DNA of 64,000 bases from Amia ocellicauda (taxonomy: Eukaryota > Chordata > Actinopteri > Amiiformes > Amiidae). A program made the translations under genes and the position numbers. Location of the stretch: NCBI RefSeq assembly GCF_036373705.1, contig NC_089867.1, positions 18,926,323 to 18,990,322 on the forward strand, written 5' to 3'. Within the stretch, counting starts at the first letter, position 1. Every line of letters begins with the position of its first letter. The notes under the pieces are model-generated. The model was not told the origin of the DNA and made no database searches. It was given only the letters and a program-made list of their open reading frames with translations. Positions 24,601 to 44,600 of this stretch are shown in pieces.

Positions 24601-25611
24601 GGGTGTGAAATTAATAGACAGAAATGACCATTGAAAGAGCTACATTTGTCATTCATTAAAAAAATCAAAGGCCCCACCATGGGTCTGTGGAACCCTTTTC
24701 CCAGATTGCTAAATCTAACAACATGTAAGGCGTGTCTTACATCTTATTTCAAAATGCTGGCTCCATTTTTAGTTGAAGTTCCGTCTGTTTATGAACACAT
24801 AAGCACTATTGACATTGGAACTGACTATTGTTGCACTTCTTAATACAGATGTTTTGTTATATTATTATAACCTTTCCTACCCGTATGATTATTCAGTGTC
24901 CTTCACGGATGTTATCCTCTGTGCTTCCCTGGCTTCAATGTCCTGAATGATGTTCCTGACACTTTTTGCTGTTCAGATTTATTTGGTACATCAACAGAAC
25001 TACACTTTCCTCCCCGGACACTGCTGGCCTGATGTGGACAGGACACAGCCTGTTTTGAGCGAACCATCTGTCAAGGAAAAGGGGGGGATTCATATACAAG
25101 CAAACCATTTTCATGAATATATTCCAGGTCCTAAAAGAAAAGCCATGTCGTTATTGAATAGTAAATAAGCAGGTATATGGACTCAAAAAGCTGCAACACT
25201 ATTTTGCCCTATTACACATCTGCACCACCTATTTTGCCCTTTATTTTAGTCTTATATGGCACCATTTGCTTCCTTATGACATCTTCTGGTGGTTGTTCGC
25301 AACACTTTGTAGTCCTGTATGACATTTTTGTGGCTGTCCTGTACTATACTTTTCCTCCTGTACTACATTTTCATAATTTGGCATGTATTATGCATATTAA
25401 AGGTGGTATGATATGTATGTTAAAGCGAACTTAAGTAGTCTTGGAGGTATTTCTACTGTATAAGATCAACCAGAACTATACAGGAGATCTTGTTAAGCTC
25501 TTAAATCATATGGTAACTTAACTCAATTACAGATCCAGAAACAGAAAATTACTTCATAAGGAGGAAACTGCAGATAAACATTCATATATGTGTGTGTGTG
25601 CGTGTGCATGT
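21371..25611. other. Intergenic AT-rich DNA, no confirmed gene
   Basis: It holds a TA microsatellite (21643-21673), a C-rich run near 22448, a poly-T run near 23265-23281 and scattered AT-rich sequence. A 203-codon plus-strand frame at 23115-23726 contains the poly-T run and shows no family resemblance, so I treat it as chance. Short C-rich and G-rich patches near 22400 and 24150 may be ends of old DNA transposons, but I could not pair them. Confidence 0.5.
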
Positions 25612-25870
25612 GTGTCACCACCATCATGAGCCTACATCAATCCACTTCTGGACAAAGGGCCCCTCAAGATGTTTCTACATATTTCCATTTACAGCTTCTC
25701 TTTTCCATTTTACTCATGGAGTGTATTATATCATCCTCTCTTTTTCCATCTGTTGGGACCCATTCAATAACTTATTTTGTCCATCTTCGATCTATCCTTC
25801 TGGCAATGTCATTTTAACATTCGCACTTTCAATGAGGTCACATTTTAACTTGTTCTCGGACCCATTCTTC
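25612..25870 (-). mobile_element. Decayed 3' end of an RTE-like LINE
   Basis: The minus-strand translation contains DRRWTK, a stop, then VIEWVPTDGKRE, followed after frameshifts by GALCPEVD and a short ATG/GTG-rich end. The order (a D-RWTKxVxEWVP block, then a Lys/Arg-rich block, then a GPLxxEVD-like end with ATG repeats) resembles the C-terminus and 3' end of RTE-type non-LTR retrotransposon proteins as I remember them. Multiple stops show it is a fossil. The family is not confirmed. Confidence 0.55.
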
Positions 25871-26634
25871 ATGAGTGCACGTATGTATACGAGATACTTT
25901 ATGAAGCATACATGTTAGCATTAGCAATACAACTTGAATTGGAATAGGGTAACCTACAGCTGACAAGCTCCTGTGATTTGTTTTTTTGGTTTAGTTTCTG
26001 GATTTTATGAAAACAAACAGGAAAGTAACGTATTCCACAGCAAGGCAGGGTACAGTTGAGAAGTTTACTGAATTGATAATTGAAAAACTAACGGGGGGGG
26101 TTGGCAATTAAAGCAAAATAATAATTCAAAATTTACATTAAATACCTGTTGCGATGGCAGATGTTTGTGCTTTATAGTGAAGACCACTGTGGGGAGAAAA
26201 TCTTCAACCTATTAGCATAGGCCACAATTTAACATTTGACACTCAATAAACATAAAAGTTTCTGATCAGCAGAAGCTTAACTTGTGGTAAGATGTGAAGT
26301 GCATTAGGCTTCTCCACAGGTTTTAATACAGTACTGGAAGGGTCTAAGCCACTTTGAATCAGTGCAGCACACACAGCTTTGAACCACACCAGTCCAGCTT
26401 GTGTAAAATAAGATCAGACACAAATATATATATTTAAAAAAAAAAAAAAAAACATTTTAATTTGAAAACATAATTACAGTTGTTTACAAGATAGTACATT
26501 GAACATTATGAATGATTACAAGTCTGAAGGAAGAGCATTTGTCATACTACAACTTTTGTTAAATACTGTTTCAGTTATTTCTTATTTTTGCTAATTTATT
26601 ATACATCCAAGAACCGTCATGTCATGTCCCAGGA

Positions 26635-26676
<42 letters not shown>

Positions 26677-27486
26677 ATCCTTAGGATACATTATTGTATT
26701 TCCCATTTGACAGTTATGCTTTAAACACCAGAATATTGAAACTAAGTTAAAATAGTCACCAAGGGCAAAAATCCTGCATGCACATTAGAGAATGTACAAT
26801 TAAAGGTATATTGAGCATATCCTATGGCAGTAAACATGTATGTATTCCCTTTCACATACTATACTTGTTTTGTCTGTAATCCACTGACTTGAATATTCAT
26901 TTACTAATGTGAGAACATAATCCCAACACCAATACCAAATAAAACAGTAACTCTTTCAGGATAGGCAGTAAGGGAAAAACCATGCATGCATATTGTAAGA
27001 TCCATTAGCATACAGTATTTCATGATCAAACTCCATTAGCATTGCAACATTTTTGTACTTGGTAAAACTAACCAGGTTTGTTGTACAGTGGACCACAAAC
27101 CAAATCATCCTTGTTTCAAACTTAAGAAATAATATGTCATGATACAATCTGGAAAAAATTATATATATAATTTAAGTTAAATGTTAATCCTATACCTCGT
27201 AAAGCCAACTTGACTTCTTTCATAAAGATGCGTATGTTACCATGGGGGCGGGGTGGAAAAAAAGTTTGTAGAACTACTGAAATAAAGTATGGAATCTACT
27301 TATTGAGAAACACAGAACTCCATAGGGGTTTCCCTGTCCCCTCCACAAGCGGTCCTCCCATCTGAATTCCCCTGATCTGGTTAAGGGTCGAATCGCAGAG
27401 CACGAGAGGTTCGAGTAGCTGCGGAGAGGTCATGTTCTGTCTGCACTGAAGGCCATGTGAGGAACGAAGAGGATATTCTGCAAAAC
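25871..27486. other. Intergenic region and 3' flank of SRM
   Basis: It includes a poly-A stretch near 26437, the (ATT)n microsatellite at 26635-26675 and, from about 27300, moderately GC-richer sequence that is likely the SRM 3' UTR. I did not find a clear AATAAA on the minus strand in the first 400 bases past the SRM stop codon. Confidence 0.5.
26635..26675. repeat. (ATT)n microsatellite
   Basis: About 13 perfect ATT units in intergenic DNA between the LINE relic and the 3' flank of SRM. Confidence 0.95.
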
Positions 27487-36511
<9,025 letters not shown>

Positions 36512-36694
36512 AGCGTGTGAGGAGAATTAAAAATATATCTATTTAAAAAAGAAAAGAAACATAAATAAATAAAAAAAAACGTTACTACAAATACTCTGCA
36601 GTGGCAGAAACACGCTTAATACCAGCCAGCATTTAGTCAGCGTTACGCGACTTCTCAACCGAACTTGTACGGGGCTAACGCAATACGTGTCACC

Positions 36695-36765
36695 TGACCA
36701 ATAGAAAAAAGCCGACGCCGCAGAGAATCCTACTCCAGCCAATTAGAACGAAGAGGAGGCGGGAT
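36695..36765 (-). promoter_or_regulatory. SRM proximal promoter: CCAAT and GC boxes
   Basis: Two CCAAT pentamers (GACCAATAG near 36697 and AGCCAATTAG near 36736), inverted relative to the gene, and a GAGGCGGGA GC box near 36755 lie 185-250 bases upstream of the start codon. There is no TATA box at the expected place. This looks like a housekeeping promoter controlled by NF-Y and Sp1-type factors; the factor names are inference from the motifs. Confidence 0.55.
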
Positions 36766-37700
36766 CAGAAAGCCCAAGCAAGCTACTTTGATTCTCCAGT
36801 AGTAACCCATGTGAAAGCTTATGGGTAACGGCGTGGCGTGCAATGTGAAGAGCCTGGCACCGATCTGGACACAGAAACAGGGATGTCACTAACGGGGAGC
36901 ACTCCCCATGTTTTAGTTGTGATGAAGTGTCATTAAACCAGAGCACTCGAGTGGTAAAACGTGAACAAGGACAACTGCTGAATTACTCAGGATTGCATGT
37001 TATTAACATTACCCGTCGTCTACCAGTGTACACTTTGTAAACACTTCCTTGGGCATCTACACGTGTTGTTTTGCATCCAGTACACAACTCTTTATCCCGC
37101 CGTGTTATTTGCATTCATATTTTACATCAGAATCATGGCCAGGAAATAAAGCAACGATTATTTGTAGATCAAGAACAACTTCACCTCAAAGTGTGCAATA
37201 GTGTATTCCTCACTTCATTGCAGTAAAATTGCTGACCAAAGCAATCAGACACTTTGTAATTGCCCACCTTCTCATTACAGTAAACATGTTCAGGTTGTTT
37301 CAAAAAAATAATTCACATTTTCTTTTACCAGAATCTTCTGAGGGATTACAGATTTGTTTTGATGTTTAACTGAAACTAGATTGATTACTGGTCAAGTTCT
37401 ATACTAAAAACTAGTTTATGTTACTGGGCTCATTGTGCACATAACCCCTCTGTAGGGTGTTGAGAGACCAGTCTTTTGGTGTAGAGGGATTTATCCTCTG
37501 CGTAGAGGTGTGTGTGCATGCGCTGTAGCGGTATTCAAAATACTTCATATAAAAAAAAAAAATACCAATGTGTTATGCAATATGTTTATTATAATTTGCA
37601 TGTAGTCTTTCATAGCTAGTGAAAACCACCCTGGAAGCTGAACTATTATACATGGAGAATGTCTTAAACAGATGAGAAACCATTTTGGGTCTCGGTCAAA

Positions 37701-37706
37701 TTTATT
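37701..37706 (-). terminator. Likely polyadenylation signal of EXOSC10
   Basis: AATAAA on the minus strand (TTTATT on the given strand) lies about 350 bases past the stop codon. A TATAAA variant occurs nearer, around 37935-37955, so the exact cleavage site is uncertain. Confidence 0.45.
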
Positions 37707-38052
37707 TAAAAATAATTTTAATGTAAACAGGTTCGGCTTAACCAGAGATCATATTTCAGTAACATCAAAACTATGACGAGACACCACTGTCATGTTTATA
37801 AACATGGGGCCACTGTGACTGAAGAATGATATTCCCTTGATAGTTCACCATTACTGTACTAATTTTTAAAAACTGATTAATAACTTTACAAAGCATTATA
37901 TGAACAGTATAGCTCAACTTAGGGGCCTTTCTTATAAATTATACATATTTATAAAATAAAAAAAGGCAGTTTTCGGGAGACTTGTCGAAGTATCACAAAG
38001 CAGGTTAATGTGAGCTTTGGCTCAGATCCAGTATTCACTCCGATTGCTCGTC

Positions 38053-41000
38053 TTATCTCTTCGGCCAGGAATGCCTGAATCCCCTGGAAAACAAAAAATG
38101 TAACCATTAATAAACATTTTAAAATATTGTTATTCCATAATGCATTTGTTTCTTAAAATTATATTACCTTTCTGATTTGCCAGCCAAATAAGACATACTT
38201 CGGTTCCCGGTGGTAGAGTTCGTTTTGTGTGCTTTGGCGTTTTTCTAAAAAAACAAATTTCAGTTGGTCATTTATTACCTTTACGAAACTCCAGATAAAC
38301 TTTATTAATGCAAAAAAATAAATTAATCCAGTGTTTAAAAACCCAAATCTACCGCACAACTCGTGTTCCAAACATATCTCATAGTGTGGTCAAATGGAAC
38401 AATAATTCCTATGGAGATTTACTATTGTGCAGCACAAGCCTTTAACACATCTTGCACCTTCTGTATTTTGCCTCCATAGTCATTCAGTCACAAAGATACA
38501 AACACACAACACACACCTGTATATTAACTGGTGTGTCTTAATTGGTGATTCTTTGAGGCAGGGCAGAACAAAAAAAAATGTTTTCAAAATCAAAGATAAA
38601 AGTCCTTGGCCACTGTGGTGTCTCTACATTAGATACATATTGCTGTTGATCTGTATACTATTGTTTTGTGAATTATTTTGAACAAGATAATATACATGCA
38701 TATAAACATACACACCTTTCGTTTCGATTCCTGAGCTGGCTTGCTGTTGGGATCAAACTGTGTACCCTCCTTGGGTTTACCACCTGAAAGCAAGCAAAAG
38801 AATGATGAGAGAGAGGTGACAAACTGACAGGAAAAAAAAAAAAAAACTTTACAGAGAAACACTGGGGAGGAAGTGAGCATAGGGCCTAAATCACTGTTGC
38901 ATCATGTCAGGCCTTAACAGTCACAATCCTGCAGCTTTAGGTAGCAAGATATTTAGCTTAAATAGGAATGAAAAAACAACCCTTGTTTCCCAAAAACAAA
39001 CACACACTGAACCCCTGCCCCAAACCCCCATGAAACCAAGAATCAGACAAGGACATACCCGCAAAGACTTTCAAATCCGACTTGGCATAGTCAAAGGGCT
39101 GGAAGTCGTCGGGAGCGGGGGTTTGTTCTGCTGGCTGCTCCATGGGTTTAGGCCGTTTCTTTTCTGGTTTGGGAGTCTCGGCTCCAGGATCGCTCACACT
39201 CCTCTCGTGCTTCTTACCAGTCTTCTTAGCAGTAACCAGCTGGCAGTGACCCAGGGTTGAGAAATAACGGCTTTAGTTCCAAACATTGAGAAAACACAAC
39301 ATCATGGTGACATCTATTGCTTTACTCAAAGAAAAGTGAACCTTAATAACAAAAAGGAACTGTCAGGTTATGTTAGTTCATCTGTAAACCTAATAGCTTG
39401 GTCAAAATTCTTCTTAAATGTCCACATTTTCAATTAATACAGATAGGACAATTAATTGGTAGAACACCTTAATATTTATAATCATTTTGATGTGAAGAAA
39501 AGAGACTTACTATATCCCATTGTATAAGATCAGTAGGCAACCTGCCCCATTAGTAGGTACGATTTAACACTGGTTTAAAAAAGACAGACGCTACATGCTT
39601 TTGAAGACCTGCTACAGAACACACAGAAATTACTCACTGCTGCCTGCTGCCGTACTGTTGCAACATTTTGAAGAGATTCCTGGTAACTTTTGTGTGCTTT
39701 CTTCCGTTCCTCTGAAAGAAGAATTGAATTCATAATATGCGAGAGAAATGCCAAACAGTGGTAAGAACAAATGAGCTCAACTCAGGTAACTTGGCAACAT
39801 TAACTCCTACTGTATCGCTCTCTTCTGCGAAGGATGATCCTTTAAAAATGTGCCTTCTGAAGACAACTGCTGTGTTCAGTGTTCCTTGCAATGTAACTTG
39901 TGGAAAAGCTGCAAATGTTTTACCGTTCCTTGTAATTTTATAATGTGATTGGATTTGTGTATGTCATCTTATATGGATAAAGCCATCAAGTGCAAATTAC
40001 CATGTGGGAAACCAATCATGAATTTGACCAACTGCAACACTGATGTCATGTCTAGTAAAGTAGGCCCCTTCTCTGTCTATCTGGACCTGGGTTGTGTACC
40101 TGTGGCTCTCTGGGCCGCTTCTTTGGCCTTCTTCTTTGCCTCCTCTTTGGCCTGAGCTTCCTTCTTCTGCTGCTCCATGCTCAGCAGCTTCCACCTATTG
40201 CTGATCTACACACAGGACAGGAAAGTGCCATTCAAATCATAGCAAACAATGCTAACTAATTTATTTTAACTAATCAAAGCATAAAACACTCAATGGAAAC
40301 TGATCAAGGCAATTTATTCAGGATTTTATTTATTGGATTTCTTTTTTACGAAGCAACCCAAGCTCCCTTGCTCTGGGTCCAGTTTATGAAAACAGATTTT
40401 TAAAAAGCAGACATAATTCTCCTAATTTACCCTTCACATTAACACATTTTCCCAGGTTAGTCAAGAGGGCTTTCATAAATAAGACGTCCAACCATCAAGG
40501 CTAGTGTTTGCACATACCTCATACACTTTTGACGAGGGGTCATACTTGGCGTTTTTCGAGATGTGGATGTTATTGTCCTTTGAAGGTAAATACTTAAAAA
40601 AAAAAAAAAAAGTTTTAGTTGGAATAAAGGGAAATTATGAAAATGCTGATATGCGGTGACATTTAGCACGGTCTGTGACTTACCATTCTAAAGGGATTTT
40701 CAAAAGACTCCATTATACTGTGGGCCTTCTGCTGCGCCACCGTGAGATTAGCACCCTCCACCCTGCCGTCCGAATCCCGATCCTTGATCAAAAGAAACAA
40801 GTTTGATTAGTGTCGAGGGCACTGGCCAACACGAGATGAAAGCGGTTACATCACTGCAGTGTTATCAAATGCTAGGGCCTTGCAAAATAAATGAAATATG
40901 CTGGTGAATAAATGATACTCTGGAGATATCGGTAACAAGGGACCAGCACTTTGATCATCAGTAACAAAAACAAACTTTAATTTGAACGTTTCAATGGCGG

Positions 41001-41686
41001 GAATAAGCCAAAATGGTAAAAATTATAAATGATAAAACGACCTCCAGTCAGTGGTGGAGGGGGGGACAAATGAGGTTTTTGCTCAAGGGTTCTTACTTCA
41101 AAGAGTGTGATTTGGGCTGAAGCTAGGAGTGTGTCCCAGTCCTGAGTCTCTTCTTTCTCTTGCTGGTCCCGATCTTCCTCATCCGTGAAGAGCACCCCTC
41201 GCTTCGACAGAGGCCCTGCAGGAGGACAACATGGAGTAAGGAAGCGAGTCTCTGAAGTCAGAACAGTTGCGGGTGGGGGTGTGATAAATTACAGGCAACA
41301 ATTCTCTTACCCGGAGAAGGAAAGTCTGGGGCATCAATGTCAGGGCCGTGTGAACTGTCATGAGGAGCAAACAAAGCATTTTCCACCTATATGAAACAAG
41401 AAGAAAAAAAATAGGGTGAATAAACCGGAAACCACTAAAATTAATAAGTACAGTAATTCACCCGATGTACTAGTTTCAGCCATAAAGAGTTATAATCCAA
41501 ATTTCCATTATCAATACATATAGGATACATTCAAAAAGGATGGAACCAGCTTTGCAGAAGACCATGCTTAATAACAGTAACCAGCTGGGGGGAAATCTCA
41601 GTTAAACTATTAGAATGAGAGTGAAACTTCAAACTCACCTTTCTTTTGGGTGTTAGTACTTTCTTCTTTTCCGTTACTACTTCAGT
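38053..41686 (-). CDS. exosc10: EXOSC10 exons 15-25: charged C-terminal tail
   Basis: Coding exons: 41639-41686, 41311-41386, 41097-41215, 40684-40782, 40518-40592, 40100-40205, 39638-39711, 39059-39239, 38716-38783, 38168-38244, 38053-38083. It includes the exosome-contact block [18 protein letters not shown], a Glu/Lys/Ala-rich helix ([18 protein letters not shown]), a basic stretch rich in KKxxKK and the [16 protein letters not shown] block that resembles human TPYDYSQSDFKAFAG. The end ([10 protein letters not shown]) matches human RGFRYNWPQR closely. The proline/glutamate-rich part of exon 22 (residues 785-844) is the most divergent. These features agree with the known role of the tail in binding the exosome core and nuclear import. 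Confidence 0.92.
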
Positions 41687-44600
41687 CTGCAGAGAAGGGG
41701 GAGAGGAAGCAAAAGGTAAGTACAGAAATCATAAAAAGGAGGCTATGATTATTAATGACTGCATGGAGAGAACAGAATAACTTTGTATTTCTATTTAGGA
41801 CAAGTCAATGACAAAGATTTTTGCAAGCTGAACTTTGGGTATTGATTTAATGACAGGATCTGAAAATTCTCCCTCACCTTGAGCAGAGGCATGTCTCTGG
41901 CCTGCTGCACCAACAGGTGGAGTTCATTGACTTGCTGGCGGACCAATGGAGGGACAGGGTTACAACACGCAATGATGCCCTGAGGCTCCCTGGAAATAAG
42001 ATGAGAGAACCGTGAACCTCTCTTGCAAACCCCCCTCGGCTCCATTTCACCATGATCCCTCAGTCAAAATAACATGAAAGTGTCTTTTAAAGCCATCGGC
42101 TCAGATCCCCCATATTCCATTCACATCTTTTGAAGTTTATATATAAAAGAGATTTACACACAAAACAAATTCCCCACACCCAGAAAATCTAAATCACACT
42201 CACCTTGGTAGCTCTTCCGAAATTTTAATGAGCATGTGGTTAGGCAAGATGTACCTGGAGCAAAAAATAATAAAATAAAGGTGAGTTACTTGTACTGATT
42301 CTAGTGAGTTTTCTTGTATAAAACAAGTTGTCCTGTGATGCAGTGCACACATGCAGTGGTTCGAGTGTGTGAATCGGTGGCAGAGATTACTAGGTTCATG
42401 AATACAGTGACTGCGGTTGCCTGCTGCTCCAGCCCCTATATCAGTGCTGGCACACGTACCCCGTGCTCTCGTCCTCCTGTCTCGCCAACTTATCCCTCCA
42501 GCCGTACAGCAAGCGCAGCGCAGCGAGCTGCTGCGTGTTGAGCATCCGCTTCTGTTTCTTGTACAGCTCCATATACGAGTCCTCTGTGAAAATGGGCTTG
42601 GCGTATTTCTGCGTCAGGACAAACACATTAGACATATTGCTGAGATCATTTCCCAATATATAATTAAACTCGTCAACACCATTTCTTTTCTCACACACAC
42701 ACTAAAGGCCTGGAGGTGTTCTGGGATGAGTGTCAAATTCAAGCAGTGTGCGTACCTTGAGAGCAACATCCTTACTCTTCTGCCAGACCATGTGGAGGAG
42801 AGCTGGCTGCTGGTTGCCCGCGTCCAGCAGCGCCACTCTCAGGCGGTCATAGATGTACAGCAGATAGTGCGTGTCTGCTCGGGCATAATGGAACATCTCC
42901 TCCGGTAAGGGTCTGTGAACAGAGAGCAGGGGACTGTGAGAGAAGAAGAGTGCAACCTGCATCTTAAAAGAATGAAGACAAAACAATGATAAAGCGGCAC
43001 ATTGATGGTTTCCGTGTCCACTCAGGCTGATGGGAAAGTCTGTTCTGGTTACAGAGTTTCAAAAATGTAAACAAAGCATCACAGCACAGATTAAAACACC
43101 CCCTTATTTAAGCTGAATTAAGGTTACTGGAAAGATAATAAGTAAATGAAAGACAACAGTACAGCAATTCATTCACTAGAGGACATATCTGAAAGTTATC
43201 CCCTAAATGTGGAGGAAGCGGGATGGTGAGAAAAGGGCAGTTACCTTATCCTCCAGTCAGCTAGCTGGTAGCGTTTGTCAGAGTTGACGCTGCAGTACAG
43301 CTTCAGCAGGTGGTCCAGAGAGTGGCGACCCAGGTTGAGGGCGCGTGAGGCCTGATGTGTGTCGAAAAGATTGACGACGTACAGCCCAAAATCCTTCTGC
43401 AGCCACTCGATGTCAGAGTCTGCGCCGTGAAACACCTTTGAAAGAAAAACAGAAAGCCCCAGATCATTTTAGACCAGAGCAGGTCAAATCCAGTCTGTGG
43501 TTTTCCTCTAAATAACCATGTTAATTGTCAAATTAAACCAGCTCTAGATCTTCAGTTATTGATGTATTAGAGCATCTGTAAGACTTTGTAAACCCCTGCT
43601 TCACAGATAAGTCGTAGGGTAATGTGTAACTGGTGCCCAATAAACAAGCGTTACATCCGCACACCTCCTAATAACTGTAAACAGTACTGTCGATGAAATG
43701 GGCAGGTTAATGACGGAGCAGTCCTGCACAGACCTTTACTATGGCGGGGTCTGTGAAAGTCTCGTTGAGGATGTACATCTCGCTGCGCAGTTCCAGCGTG
43801 TCGATGATGAAGTCTTCATGCCGGGTTGAGATCTGCATCAGGCAGGTGAGGCCCTGAAAACTTCTGTACGAATGGTGCTGAGAGAGAGAAATCAGGACAG
43901 GAATAAAGAACCACACTGTGTTTCAGGAAGGATCTACAATGGATGTTCCCAACCAACAGAAGTTAAAGTATGTTGAATTTATACTGCTTAAAATCGCGTA
44001 CTTCCAGATCCACTGCAAACTCGGAGCACTTGGCCAGTTTCTCGTTCAGCTCAACCAGCTCCTCCAGCGAGGCTATGAACTGGCAGCTGGTCTCATCGAG
44101 TGGTTTATACATCTGCCAAAGAGCAACAAGAAGAGTGAAGGGTCACTTCTGCAAACAAAGGGTGAAAAGGATCCACAAAGGAAATGCAAGACACCTACCT
44201 GGGGTTCAGGCTTAGAAAGCATAGCCTCCAATACAGTAAAGTGGTCCAGTTCATACTGATAGGGGTGGGCAAACCTGAAGACAAAGAACCAAAAAAAAAA
44301 ACAAGATGAAATCACCTTCAGTCTCAGAATTAGGCTTTAAGAAGTTAAACAAAGGAAACGGAACAAATGGGGGGGCAATGATATAGTTTTCATATGTTAA
44401 TAATCACTAAGACTAACTAAAAGTAATCTTACATAGCATTGATTGCATGCAATACAATAGAGCTACACTCGACAAGTTGAATTTGATCAGCTAACCAAGT
44501 AAAGAGGAGCCATATAAAGTGCCTGCAGAACCATGGCTGTCTTTCTGTGTGTGTGTGTGTGTGTTCTCTAAGCAGTTGGGGGTGTAGAAGCGTGGATGTT

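Larger units (their letters stand above)
36512..38052. other. SRM-EXOSC10 intergenic region (SRM promoter, EXOSC10 3' UTR)
   Basis: The part nearest SRM (36590-36780) is GC-richer, with two inverted CCAAT boxes and a GC box, listed separately. The part nearest EXOSC10 (about 37700-38052) should be its 3' UTR. A CACGTG E-box at 37070-37075, about 560 bases upstream of the SRM start codon, could bind MYC-family factors, since SRM is a known MYC target in mammals; the link is only by position. No further gene is visible. Confidence 0.55.
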
